From Actinocorallia sp. API 0066 (GTDB lineage Bacteria > Actinomycetota > Actinomycetes > Streptosporangiales > Streptosporangiaceae): DNA of 64,000 bases. Under the pieces are notes generated by a model. It worked only from the letters and a program-made list of their open reading frames with translations. It had not been told where the DNA came from and made no database searches. Positions 25,411-34,101 of this stretch are shown here, piece by piece. The first letter of the stretch is position 1; every line of letters begins with the position of its first letter. The position numbers and the translations under genes were made by a program. The DNA is taken from assembly GCF_020991275.1 (NCBI RefSeq), contig NZ_JAJLQY010000005.1, forward strand, positions 62,001-126,000. The letters run 5' to 3'.

Positions 25411-26318
25411 TTTTCCACCAGGTAGCTGAAGACGCTTTCGAGGGACTCGTCGGAGGGCGAGACCTCGCGGAGGGTGACGCCCGCGGCTCGGGCCAGGCGG
25501 GGCAGGAGCCGGGTGAAGCGGGCGAAGTCGGTGGCTTCGACCTCCAGTCCCTGGTCGGTGAGGCGGACCGAGCGGGCCGAGCCGTCGCCGATGACGGCCG
25601 AGGCCAGCACGCGGTCGTCGGACGAGCGCAGCGAGAACACGTGCGCCCGGTCGGTCATCAGCCGCCGGATCTCCCGGAAGTCGCCGGACGCGGCGTGCCG
25701 ACCGGCCACCACAACCTCGATATGCGTCGCGAGGCGCTCGACCTCCTCCAGGATGTGCGAGCTGAACAGGATCGTGCGGCCCTGGTCGGCCATCGACCTG
25801 ATCAGCTCCATCAGCTGGAGCCGCTGGCGCGGGTCCATGCCGTTGAACGGCTCGTCGAGCAGCAGCACCGCCGGGTCGTGCACCAGCGCCGACGCCATCT
25901 TGATGCGCTGCTTCATGCCCTTGGAGTAGGTGCCGATCTGCCTGTCGGCCGCGTAGCCCATCTCGACCAGGCCGATCGCGTGCTTGGCGGCGCCGCGCGG
26001 GTCGGGCAGCCTGTGCAGCTTCGCCATGGCCAGGATGAACTGCTCGCCGGTCAGGAAGTCGTAGGCGCTCTCCCGCTCGGGCACCAGCCCGATGTGCCGG
26101 TAGACCTGCGGGTTGCCCCAGATGTCCTGCCCGTCCAGCCGGACCGCGCCCGCCGACGGCGCGAGGAACCCGCCCATCATGTGGATGAGGGTGGACTTGC
26201 CGGCGCCGTTCGGCCCGAGCAGCCCGGTGACGCCCGGCCCGATCGTCATGGACACGCCGTTGACGGCGACCACGTTGCCGTACCAGCGCGAGACGTTCTC
26301 CACGGTGATGACGCCCAT
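25407..26318 (-). CDS. ABC transporter ATPase
   Basis: 303 aa. Walker A GPNGAGKS, signature YSKGMKQR (a variant of LSGGQ), Walker B VLLLDEPFNGMDP and a C-terminal domain of about 80 residues after the ABC core, as in ABC-2 exporters. ATG overlaps the upstream permease stop by one base (TGATG); a GTG one codon upstream is also possible. Third gene of the operon. Confidence 0.92.
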   Translation of the reverse strand: MGVITVENVSRWYGNVVAVNGVSMTIGPGVTGLLGPNGAGKSTLIHMMGGFLAPSAGAVRLDGQDIWGNPQVYRHIGLVPERESAYDFLTGEQFILAMAKLHRLPDPRGAAKHAIGLVEMGYAADRQIGTYSKGMKQRIKMASALVHDPAVLLLDEPFNGMDPRQRLQLMELIRSMADQGRTILFSSHILEEVERLATHIEVVVAGRHAASGDFREIRRLMTDRAHVFSLRSSDDRVLASAVIGDGSARSVRLTDQGLEVEATDFARFTRLLPRLARAAGVTLREVSPSDESLESVFSYLVEK

Positions 26319-27244
26319 CACGCGCCCGCCTTCCGGTATCGGGCGTGCAGCGCGGCGAGCGACCCCGCCACGACGAGCACGCAGAGGAGCAGCCCGGTGA
26401 GGCCCATGGCGGTGTCCGGCACCGCGATCAGGGGTTCGGACTCGGCGTCGAACAGGGCGACCTGGACGCTGTACACGAGGTTGAACGGGGTGAACAGGTT
26501 CATCCACGCGGCCACGTCCCACGCGCCGCGGTCCTGCGAGATGCCCTGGACGATCCCGACAACGACGTTGCTGATGAGGTACAGCGCTATCACCGCCGCG
26601 ACACCGAACCCGCGCCGTGGCGTGAACGCGGCGACGAGCAGCGCGAACGACGACAGCACGAGCGCGAGCAGCACCACGCCGAGCAGCGCGAGCGCCCAGT
26701 CGCCGGTGATCCCCGCGACGGTCGGGATGTCCTCGACGCTGCCGAATCCGCCGCCCTGCTGCGCCGCCTCGATCAGGCTGGAGCGCGTCAGGAGGAAGCC
26801 GACGTACATCACCGTCACCGGCACCCCGACGAGCAGCACCAGCGCCGTGGCGAACGCGCCGAACTTGGCGGCGACGAAGTCCCACGGCCCGACCGGGCGG
26901 GAGAAGTACAGCGGGACCGACCGGTACCGGATCTCGCGGGACGCCACGACGGGCGCGAGCGCCGCGAGGAAGATCGCGATGAGCGGCTGGAACCCGTACC
27001 CGTAGGCCGCCATCGGGATGAGGAACTGCGCCTCCTTGACGATCGCCTTGATCGCGACGTCGGCGAGCGCGGGCAGCAGCAGGAACGCGGCGAGCGCGAA
27101 CGGGATGATCTTCGCCTTGGCGCCCCGGCCGAGCCCGAACAGGGCGCGCAGGTTGTGCGTGTAGAGGGCGCGCAGCGTCTGGCCGCGGCCCAGTCTCGGC
27201 CCGTCGTAGTGGCGGTAGCCGATGTCGTGGATGGCGGTGCTCAC
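26318..27244 (-). CDS. ABC-2 type permease
   Basis: 308 aa, six or so hydrophobic helices, with the ABC-2 loop SREIRYRSVPLYFSRPV after the second. The N-terminus is cytoplasmic (MSTAIHDIGYRHYDGPRLGR). The GTG overlaps the ATPase stop by four bases. Only weakly similar to the fourth gene, so the operon may form a heteromeric pump or two separate half-systems. Confidence 0.9.
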   Translation of the reverse strand: MSTAIHDIGYRHYDGPRLGRGQTLRALYTHNLRALFGLGRGAKAKIIPFALAAFLLLPALADVAIKAIVKEAQFLIPMAAYGYGFQPLIAIFLAALAPVVASREIRYRSVPLYFSRPVGPWDFVAAKFGAFATALVLLVGVPVTVMYVGFLLTRSSLIEAAQQGGGFGSVEDIPTVAGITGDWALALLGVVLLALVLSSFALLVAAFTPRRGFGVAAVIALYLISNVVVGIVQGISQDRGAWDVAAWMNLFTPFNLVYSVQVALFDAESEPLIAVPDTAMGLTGLLLCVLVVAGSLAALHARYRKAGA

Positions 27245-28134
27245 CGCTGGAACACCTCCTCGATGTGGTGGCGCGCCTGCTCCATCCGGATGAGCGCGAG
27301 GTCAAGGTCCACGACGCCGTCGCGGATGATGTCGAAGGTCGTCTCGCCGTCGATCCTGACGACGAGGGTGCGGCCCTCGGCCTGGACGGTGAGGCCGCGT
27401 TCGGCGAGGTGCGCGCCGAGCGCGTCGCGGCCCTCCTCGACCTCCACCACGAGGTTGCCGCTGGCCTCGGTGAACGACGCGACGGCCGACGAGCGCAGCA
27501 GCCTGCCGCCGTCGATGATCACCACGTGGTCGCAGACCCGTTCCAGCTCGCCCAGCAGGTGCGACGTCACCAGCACGCTGATCCCGAACTCGGCGCCCAC
27601 CCGGCGGATCAGGTCGAGCATCTCGTCGCGGCCGCGCGGGTCGAGGCCGTTGGTCGGCTCGTCGAGGAAGACGAGCTGCGGGTCGTGCACGAGCGCCTGG
27701 GCCAGCTTGACCTTCTGCCGCATGCCGGTGGAGTAGCCGCCGATCGGCCGGTAGCGCTCCTCGTAGAGGCCGACGTGGCGGAGCACGTCGGCGGCGCGCT
27801 CGCGGGCGGCCGAGGCGGGCAGTCCGGACATCCGGGCCATGTGCACGACGAACTCGGTAGCCGACACGTCGGGGGGCAGGCACTCGTACTCCGGCATGAA
27901 CCCGACGCGGCGCCGGATCTCGGCGCCGCCCGTCGTGATGTCGTTGCCGAGGACCTCGGCGCCGCCGGAGGTGGGCGGCTGGAGCCCGAGCAGGATCTTG
28001 ATGAGGGTGGACTTGCCCGCGCCGTTCGCGCCGACGAGCCCGGTGACGCCGGGTTCGACGGTGACGCTGAGTGATTCCAGCGCGGTCACGCCGGGGAACC
28101 TCATGGTGAGGTCCCGCGTGCTGATGATGGGCAT
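27241..28134 (-). CDS. ABC transporter ATPase
   Basis: First gene of the exporter operon, 297 aa. Walker A GANGAGKS, signature YSTGMRQK, Walker B LVFLDEPTNGLDP, and an appended C-terminal domain after residue 220. The ATG lies 6 nt after TAGCCT with ATGACG 18 bp further upstream, so the operon mRNA looks leaderless. The four genes overlap throughout, showing tight coupling. Confidence 0.93.
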   Translation of the reverse strand: MPIISTRDLTMRFPGVTALESLSVTVEPGVTGLVGANGAGKSTLIKILLGLQPPTSGGAEVLGNDITTGGAEIRRRVGFMPEYECLPPDVSATEFVVHMARMSGLPASAARERAADVLRHVGLYEERYRPIGGYSTGMRQKVKLAQALVHDPQLVFLDEPTNGLDPRGRDEMLDLIRRVGAEFGISVLVTSHLLGELERVCDHVVIIDGGRLLRSSAVASFTEASGNLVVEVEEGRDALGAHLAERGLTVQAEGRTLVVRIDGETTFDIIRDGVVDLDLALIRMEQARHHIEEVFQR

Positions 28135-28140
28135 GCGCCC

Positions 28141-28170
28141 AGGCTAGGGCGGACCGTACATGCCCGTCAT
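28141..28170 (-). promoter_or_regulatory. Promoter of the four-gene ABC operon
   Basis: Minus-strand ATGACG (28165-28170) and TAGCCT (28141-28146) with an 18-bp spacer; the start codon is 6 nt beyond the -10, predicting transcription to begin at the ATG. Confidence 0.6.
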
Positions 28171-28318
28171 CCCTCCTTGGAACGACCCCCACCCCTCCTC
28201 AGGACGAACCTCACCTGCGCCGACGCGCGTGTCCGGCGCGACACACGGTGGATCACCGCCGTAGTCTGACAATCCCCCCGAACCGGGCCAAGTGCCCCAC
28301 AACTCCAGAGGTGAGCCG

Positions 28319-28951
28319 ATGCTCCGCGTGGCCCTCGCCACGGCCGCCGCCGCGCTCGCGTTGAGCGCCTGCTCGGTCCAGGTCGACTTCCCCGGCACCG
28401 ACACCCAGCAGGGCGCCGCCCCCGCCAACCTCGCCGACCTCCGCGTCGCGACCGAGAAGAACGACGGCACCTACGACCGCAAACGGTTCGGCAGCCCTTG
28501 GAAGGACGTGGACGGCAACCGCTGCGACACCCGCAACGACATCCTCGCCCGCGACCTCAAGAACGTCGTGAAGCGCGACGACGGGTGCACCGTCCTGTCC
28601 GGCCTCCTTGAGGACGACCCCTACACCGACCAGTCCATCGAGTTCTCCAAGGAACGGCCGACCGCCGTCCAGATCGACCACATCTATCCGCTGGCCCTCG
28701 CCTGGCGCCTGGGCGCGTCCCAGTGGGACGACGCGCGCCGCGCCGACTTCGCCAACGACCCCGACAACCTCCTCGCGGTCGGCGGCCGGGAGAACCAGCG
28801 CAAGAGCGACAAGGGCCCCGACGAGTGGGAGCCGCCCGCCGACTACCAGTGCGCCTACGCCCAGAAGTTCACCGCGATCGCGCTGGAGTACGACCTGCCC
28901 GTCACCCAGCCCGCGCACGACGCCCTGGCACGGATGCTCAAGACCTGCTGA
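28319..28951 (+). CDS. Secreted HNH-type (DUF1524) nuclease lipoprotein
   Basis: 210 aa. Signal peptide with lipobox LSAC (Cys about residue 18), then a DUF1524/GmrSD-C-like HNH domain: IDHIYPLALAWRLGASQWDD (about 121-140) and the Asn/Lys block NDPDNLLAVGGRENQRKSDK (about 148-167), the expected His and Asn/His-type metal positions. Common in actinobacteria as secreted nucleases. The ATG is preceded by AGAGGTGA. Could act in DNA scavenging, but no partner gene is visible. Confidence 0.82.
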   Translation: MLRVALATAAAALALSACSVQVDFPGTDTQQGAAPANLADLRVATEKNDGTYDRKRFGSPWKDVDGNRCDTRNDILARDLKNVVKRDDGCTVLSGLLEDDPYTDQSIEFSKERPTAVQIDHIYPLALAWRLGASQWDDARRADFANDPDNLLAVGGRENQRKSDKGPDEWEPPADYQCAYAQKFTAIALEYDLPVTQPAHDALARMLKTC

Positions 28952-28974
28952 CGCGGGGGCGCGGGATCACGGGA

Positions 28975-29352
28975 TCACCCGACAGCGGCCCTGCGGCGTG
29001 CCACCCGGCACCATGGACCGTTCCCCTCCCGCGCCCCACCCGTCTTGATCGCGACGCTGAGCAGCGAAAGCAGCAGCCGGACGTCGTTCTCGCTCTCCAG
29101 CCGGACCCGGATCGCCGGGCCCTCCGGAACGATCCGCCCCGACAGCTCCAGGGCGGGCCTGATCCGGTCCACGCTCGCCTCGCCGAGCAGCAGCTCCGCG
29201 TCGTCGTCGTGGAGGTGGGCGACCTGGCCGCCCGCGACGGCGAGCGCGTACCCCACCCCGCACTCCGCGCGCTCCACCCGCAATCGCGGCCAGGACCGGG
29301 TCAACGAGATCACCCGCAGGGACAGGGGACTTTCCGCCGGCGCGTCGTCCAT
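28975..29352 (-). CDS. DUF5519 (luciferase-domain-like) protein
   Basis: 125 aa. Resembles the small actinobacterial luciferase-domain-like proteins: SWPRLRVERAECGVGYALAV, then VAHLHDDDAELLLGE and a C-terminal RVRLESENDVRLLLSLLSVA. No cofactor motif is seen and the name does not imply luciferase activity. ATG 29352 chosen as the first Met before this pattern; an upstream extension is possible. Converges on the nuclease gene. Function unknown. Confidence 0.6.
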   Translation of the reverse strand: MDDAPAESPLSLRVISLTRSWPRLRVERAECGVGYALAVAGGQVAHLHDDDAELLLGEASVDRIRPALELSGRIVPEGPAIRVRLESENDVRLLLSLLSVAIKTGGAREGNGPWCRVARRRAAVG

Positions 29353-29472
29353 GGCCTCATCGTGACCGTCCCCCGGCACACAAGGAACCGGGGGCACCCG
29401 AATCGTTATCTTCGGCTTCGCGCGCCGTTCAACCCGGCGTACCGGCACTTCCGGACGCCGACCGACACATCC

Positions 29473-30813
29473 CTACAGATAGGTACGAACCGCCTCGGCA
29501 AGCCGCTCCGCCACACGGTGCGCCTGCTCCTCGGCGGCGGCCTCCACCATCACCCGCACCATCGGCTCCGTGCCCGACGGACGGATCAGCACCCGTCCCG
29601 CCGAACCCAGCTCCGCCTCGGCCTCGACCACCGCCGCCGCGAGCTCCGCCGACGTCGCCGCCCGCTCCCGCGCGACACCCCGCACGTTGATCAGCACCTG
29701 CGGCAGCCGCGTCATGCACTTGGCCAGCTCGTCCAGCGGACGGCCGCGCCGCGCGACGGCGGCCAGCAAATGCAGCCCGGTCAGCACCCCGTCGCCGGTG
29801 GTGCCGTGCTCCAACATGATCACGTGGCCCGACTGCTCGCCGCCGAAGCCGAACGACCCCTCGCGCATCGCCTCCAACACGTACCTGTCGCCGACCGCCG
29901 TCTCCACCACGCGCAGCCCCTGCTCGCGCAGCGCCAGCTTGAAGCCCAGGTTCGACATGACCGTCGCGACGACCGTCGCGGACGGCAGACGGCCCGCCTC
30001 GTGCAGCTCCAGCGCGAGGATCGCCATGATCTGGTCGCCGTCCACCACCTCACCGGACGCGGTCACCGCGAGGCACCGGTCGGCGTCGCCGTCGAACGCG
30101 ACGCCCGCGTCCGCGTCGTGCGCCACCACGGCGGCCCGCAGCACGTCCAGGTGGGTCGAGCCGACCCCGTCGTTGATGTTGAGGCCGTCCGGCGCCGCGC
30201 CGATCTCGACGACGTCCGCGCCCGCCCGGCGCAGCAGGCCGGGCGCCAGCTCGGCGGCGGCGCCGTTGGCACAGTCCACCACGACGCGCAGGCCAGCCAG
30301 CGAGACGCCGATCGTGCCGAGCAGGTGGTCTGCGTAGCGGACGCTCTCGCCGAACGCGTCACGGACCCGGCCCACACCCGCGCCCGTCGGGCCCTGCCAG
30401 TCCGCGCCCAGCCGCGCCTCGATCTCGTCCTCGATCTCGTCGGCCAGCTTGAAGCCGCTGCGGTCGAAGAACTTGATGCCGTTGTCCGGCGCCGGGTTGT
30501 GCGACGCCGACAGCATGACGCCGAGGTCCGCGCCCAGCTCCCGGGTCAGGTACGCCACCGCCGGCGTCGGCAGCACGCCGAGCCGCAGCACGTCGACGCC
30601 GGCGCTCGCCAGCCCCGCGACCACCGCCGCCTCAAGGAACTCGCCCGAGGCGCGCGGGTCCCTGCCCACAACGGCGACCGGCCGGTGCCCCTCGAACGCG
30701 CCGGCGTCCCCCAGCACCCGCGCCGCCGCGATGGAGAGGTCCATCGCCAGCCGCGCGGTGAGGTCCCGGTTCGCCAGGCCCCGCACCCCGTCGGTACCGA
30801 ACAGCCGACCCAC
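29473..30813 (-). CDS. glmM: Phosphoglucosamine mutase
   Basis: Converts glucosamine-6-P to glucosamine-1-P for UDP-GlcNAc and the cell wall. 446 aa. Four-domain phosphohexomutase with phosphoserine loop SASHNP (Ser104), metal loop DGDADR (about 242-247), sugar loop GGEQSGH and phosphate loop RPSGTEP near the C-terminus. The GTG at 30813 gives the usual [12 protein letters not shown] start. Downstream of rpsI, separated by a strong terminator. Confidence 0.97.
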   Translation of the reverse strand: MGRLFGTDGVRGLANRDLTARLAMDLSIAAARVLGDAGAFEGHRPVAVVGRDPRASGEFLEAAVVAGLASAGVDVLRLGVLPTPAVAYLTRELGADLGVMLSASHNPAPDNGIKFFDRSGFKLADEIEDEIEARLGADWQGPTGAGVGRVRDAFGESVRYADHLLGTIGVSLAGLRVVVDCANGAAAELAPGLLRRAGADVVEIGAAPDGLNINDGVGSTHLDVLRAAVVAHDADAGVAFDGDADRCLAVTASGEVVDGDQIMAILALELHEAGRLPSATVVATVMSNLGFKLALREQGLRVVETAVGDRYVLEAMREGSFGFGGEQSGHVIMLEHGTTGDGVLTGLHLLAAVARRGRPLDELAKCMTRLPQVLINVRGVARERAATSAELAAAVVEAEAELGSAGRVLIRPSGTEPMVRVMVEAAAEEQAHRVAERLAEAVRTYL

Positions 30814-30846
30814 GTCAGATCACCCTCAATCCAGTCGATACGCCGA

Positions 30847-30896
30847 GGCGGCGGACACCACGCGACGCTCCTGCGTGCATCGTGGTGTCCGCCGCC
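30847..30896 (-). terminator. rpsI terminator
   Basis: Perfect 16-bp stem (GGCGGCGGACACCACG with CGTGGTGTCCGCCGCC) with an 18-nt loop, 30 bases past the rpsI stop. One of the two strongest hairpins in the window. Confidence 0.9.
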
Positions 30897-30925
30897 CGGT
30901 CGAGCAAGCCGTCAAGCCGACGGAA

Positions 30926-31435
30926 TCAACGCTTGCTGTACTGCGGGGCCTTACGGGCCTTCTTGAGACCGGCCTTCTTGCGTTCCTTGGCCCGCGCGTC
31001 ACGGGTGAGGAAGCCGGCCTTCTTCAGCGCGGGGCGGTTGTCGGGGTCCGACAGCTGCAGGGCCCGGGAGATCCCCATGCGCAGGGCGCCTGCCTGGCCG
31101 GTGACACCGCCGCCGTTGATGCGGGCGATGACGTCCCACTGGCCCTCGAGGCCGAGCGTGACGAACGGCTCGTTGATGAGCTGCTGGTGCACCTTGTTCG
31201 GGAAGTAGCCCTCAAGGGTGCGGCCGTTGATCGTCCAGTTGCCGGAGCCCGGGATGATCCGGACGCGGGCGATGGCCTCCTTGCGGCGGCCGGTGGCCGA
31301 CGCGGGGCCGGTCGCGGCCGGCACGCGGGCGACGACGTCCTCGACGACGACGGACTCGGTGGTGTACTCGGACGGAGCGTCCTCGGCGTCGAACTCGACG
31401 AACGCCTCGGTCTCGGTCTCGGTGGTCTCAGCCAC
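30926..31435 (-). CDS. rpsI: 30S ribosomal protein S9
   Basis: P-site contact protein, 169 aa. The conserved core starts at about residue 47 ([19 protein letters not shown]) and ends in the KAPQYSKR tail that reaches tRNA. An extra acidic N-terminus of about 45 residues (Glu/Thr/Asp-rich) is longer than in the family norm of about 130. GTG start at 31435. Follows rplM by 108 bp. Confidence 0.97.
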   Translation of the reverse strand: MAETTETETEAFVEFDAEDAPSEYTTESVVVEDVVARVPAATGPASATGRRKEAIARVRIIPGSGNWTINGRTLEGYFPNKVHQQLINEPFVTLGLEGQWDVIARINGGGVTGQAGALRMGISRALQLSDPDNRPALKKAGFLTRDARAKERKKAGLKKARKAPQYSKR

Positions 31436-31543
31436 GTTCTTCGGTTCTCCTTGTGTTCTAACCGGGGCGGCGGACCCTGCCTAAGCTCTCAGGGCGCCCC
31501 AGCGGCCTCTTTTTGACGTGGGGGCTGGCGCAGGCCAGACCTA

Positions 31544-31987
31544 CTACTGGGCGATCTGCTCGATCTCGAACGGCACCGGCTGCTGGGCAGCGTGCGGGTG
31601 GTTCGGACCGGCGTAGACCTTCACCTTGCCGAACTGGGCGCGGCCCAGCTTGGTCTTCGGCAGCATGCCCTTGATCGCCTTCTCGACGGCGCGCTCGGGG
31701 AACTTCTCAAGCAGGTCCTTGTAGGCCACCGCGCGAAGACCACCCGGGTAGCCCGAGTGACGGTAGGCCTTCTTCTGCTCAAGCTTCTTGCCCGAGAGCG
31801 CGATCTTGTCGGCGTTGACGATGATGACGAAGTCACCGGTGTCAACGTGCGGCGCGTAGATCGGCTTGTGCTTGCCCCGAAGCAGGATCGCGACCTGGCT
31901 GGCAAGGCGACCCAGCACGACATCGGTCGCGTCGATGACGTGCCACTGACGCTCCACGTCAGCGGGCTTAGGGGTGTACGTGCGCAC
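31544..31987 (-). CDS. rplM: 50S ribosomal protein L13
   Basis: Early assembly protein, 147 aa. GTG 31987 gives [20 protein letters not shown], the normal start; an earlier GTG would add a non-conserved stretch. Signature block [23 protein letters not shown] at the C-terminal half (split over residues 105-128). Cotranscribed with rpsI. Confidence 0.97.
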   Translation of the reverse strand: MRTYTPKPADVERQWHVIDATDVVLGRLASQVAILLRGKHKPIYAPHVDTGDFVIIVNADKIALSGKKLEQKKAYRHSGYPGGLRAVAYKDLLEKFPERAVEKAIKGMLPKTKLGRAQFGKVKVYAGPNHPHAAQQPVPFEIEQIAQ

Positions 31988-32222
31988 GGCGTAAGCCTTC
32001 TTTGTTCGTCGACTGTCGGATGCGGCCCCTGGATGTCCGTACCACTTGCGTGAGATCGCGGCTCCGGGCAGGCCCATGACGGGCCGACCTTGAGGAGTTC
32101 ACGGGGTTCACCCTGAGGGCCGGGCGGTGCGCCGGATGTGGAACGCCGGAGACGGAACGGGAAGGGCCCAGGGGCTCGTCCCGCGACCGTGGTCAGGCAA
32201 CCCGACACACATACGAACGACC

Positions 32223-32252
32223 AGCATATCCGAGCCTGGGAGCGTGCGGCAA
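32223..32252 (-). promoter_or_regulatory. Promoter of rplM-rpsI
   Basis: Minus-strand TTGCCG (32247-32252) and TATGCT (32223-32228), spacer 18 bp. This leaves a leader of about 230 nt before the rplM start. Confidence 0.6.
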
Positions 32253-32290
32253 AGCGGCTGCGCACGCGCCCGTACCACGCCGTCGTGGCA

Positions 32291-32296
32291 TAGGCT
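32291..32296 (+). promoter_or_regulatory. -10 element TAGGCT for the first membrane paralogue
   Basis: TAGGCT lies 7 nt before the ATG at 32304, with no SD, so translation is probably leaderless. The -35 is not recognisable. Confidence 0.5.
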
Positions 32297-32303
32297 CAGC
32301 GCC

Positions 32304-34034
32304 ATGGGTTATCCGGGTGACAGCAACCAGCCTCGGCAGTCCTGGGACAGCGACCCCCTTGACACCGACGGGGACGACTGGTCCCGCCATCCCCGGAGCG
32401 CACCGGTTCCGCCTCAGCAGCAGCCCGCCGAGCAGCCGGGCGAGCCCGCCGGACCGTGGCAGGCCCCCCCGGCCTGGGGCGAGCAGCCGCCCGCCCCGCC
32501 CATCCCGCCCGCTCAGCCCGGCCAGCCCGGCGGATCCTGGCTGGAGGGCGCCGCCGCCCGGCCGCAGGGCCCGTTGGATGGCCAGCAGTGGTCCGGCGAC
32601 CCGCTCGCGGCGCCGCCCGCCACCGCGCTCGACCCCGGCACCGGCGGCCAGCCGGTCTACGACACGTGGCAGGGCCAGCCCGAGCCGTCCTACGACGGAC
32701 CCAGCGGCCCGCAGCAGTCCCCCTGGCATGACGACGTGCCCGGCGGCGGCGGCTCGTTCGGCCCCGGCGCGGGCGAGGCCGGCACCGGCACCGGCACCCA
32801 CGCCCTGCCCCGCTACGACGGCCAGGGCTCCTACGACACCGGCTCCTACGACGCCGACGCCTACGGCGAGGAGGCCAGGCACGACGCCGAGCGCTTCGGC
32901 GGCGGCGCCACCGCCAGCGGCAGCTACGAGGTGCCGCAGTACGACCCGGCGAGCTACGCCGCGCCGCCCGTCCCGCCGCAGAGCGCCTGGGGCGAGCCCC
33001 GCCCCGGCGAGTACGACGCCCCCGGCGGCGGCTACGACCCGCACGCCGCCCCGGTCGGCTACGACCCCCACGCGGCCCCCGTCGGCTACGACGGCCCCGG
33101 CGCGCCCGGCGAGTTCGGCGCCCCCGGCGTCCCCGGACCCCCCGGCGAGTTCGGCGGCCACGGCGGGCCCGGCGGCCCCGGCACCCCGAACGACTTCGGC
33201 GGCCCCGGCGGCTGGGACGCGCCGCCGCCGCAGGGCGGCCCCCACGAGCGCGGCGAGCAGTGGCAGCCCGAGGGCGCCCGCGACGAGATCAGCGGCTCGC
33301 GCGGCGGCCGCAAGGGCCTGCTCGTCGCGGGCGGCGTCGCCGTCGCCCTCGTGGCGGGCGGCGCCGCCGCTTACGCGCTCACCCGGGACGGCGGCACCGA
33401 CAAGCCCGGCGTCGCGCAGTCCCCTCCGGCCTCCGGCGTCCCCGTCCCCGGCGCGACGTCCTCCCCCGAGCAGCCCGCCGCGTCCGGCGGCCTCCTCAAG
33501 TCCCGCAAGACCGACCCCAGGCCGCTCAAGGCGGGTGAGGTCTTCCAGAAGAAGAGGTTCACCGTCAAGGGCACCACCTACGTGATGTACATCCGCAAGG
33601 CGACGAAGAAGTGCGCCGACGCCGTCCACGGGGAGGCGCTCCAGGCCGCCCTGAAGCGGGGCAGGTGCACCCAGTTCCTGCGCGCGACGTTCGCCACGAA
33701 GGACGGCAAGATGATCGGCACCGTCGGCGTGGCGAACCTCCGCACGTCGCAGGCGGCGGCCCGCGCCGAGAAGGCCGCCAAGGCCAAGGACGCCTACGTG
33801 CTGGCCGTCCCGGGCAAGGGCGCCACGGCCAAGATCGGCCAGGGCGACGCGCTCGGCGCCGCCTGGGTGCGCGGCCACTACCTGATCATGACGTGGGTGC
33901 AGAACCCCGACGGCAAGCCGATTCCCGCCAAGCAGCGCAAGCGCGCGCAGATCTTCGCGCAGAACACGGTGAACGGCAGCAATCTTGGACCGGCACTGCA
34001 CATTCGCGACGCGACGGGCAGACCGGCAGCCTGA
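32304..34034 (+). CDS. Single-pass membrane protein with disordered N-terminus, paralogue 1
   Basis: 576 aa, function unknown. Residues 1-335 are Pro/Gly/Tyr/Gln-rich and probably disordered in the cytoplasm, with short repeats such as GYDPHAAPV (twice, about 245-262). One membrane helix at about 338-360 (GLLVAGGVAVALVAGGAAAYAL) is followed by a linker and a C-terminal extracellular domain (about 400-576) with KTDPRPLKAGEVFQKKRF, two Cys (KKCADAV, RGRCTQF) and an Ala/Lys-rich stretch. The same C-domain recurs in the next gene. Not an actinobacterial family I can name. Confidence 0.75.
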   Translation: MGYPGDSNQPRQSWDSDPLDTDGDDWSRHPRSAPVPPQQQPAEQPGEPAGPWQAPPAWGEQPPAPPIPPAQPGQPGGSWLEGAAARPQGPLDGQQWSGDPLAAPPATALDPGTGGQPVYDTWQGQPEPSYDGPSGPQQSPWHDDVPGGGGSFGPGAGEAGTGTGTHALPRYDGQGSYDTGSYDADAYGEEARHDAERFGGGATASGSYEVPQYDPASYAAPPVPPQSAWGEPRPGEYDAPGGGYDPHAAPVGYDPHAAPVGYDGPGAPGEFGAPGVPGPPGEFGGHGGPGGPGTPNDFGGPGGWDAPPPQGGPHERGEQWQPEGARDEISGSRGGRKGLLVAGGVAVALVAGGAAAYALTRDGGTDKPGVAQSPPASGVPVPGATSSPEQPAASGGLLKSRKTDPRPLKAGEVFQKKRFTVKGTTYVMYIRKATKKCADAVHGEALQAALKRGRCTQFLRATFATKDGKMIGTVGVANLRTSQAAARAEKAAKAKDAYVLAVPGKGATAKIGQGDALGAAWVRGHYLIMTWVQNPDGKPIPAKQRKRAQIFAQNTVNGSNLGPALHIRDATGRPAA

Positions 34035-34087
34035 TCGGGTGCCACCCCAATACCCCGCAAACCCTCCGGATCCACCGCCCGGTTGAC

Positions 34088-34093
34088 TAGGCT
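34088..34093 (+). promoter_or_regulatory. -10 element TAGGCT for the second membrane paralogue
   Basis: TAGGCT is 8 nt before the ATG at 34102, again without SD. The same hexamer precedes the previous gene and the DsrE-like gene. Confidence 0.5.
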
Positions 34094-34101
34094 GTGCGTC
34101 C

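Noticed and set aside
32127-32303. N-terminal extension of the first membrane paralogue
   Set aside because: The extension covers the rplM promoter and has no start-site support; ATG 32304 with TAGGCT upstream is better.
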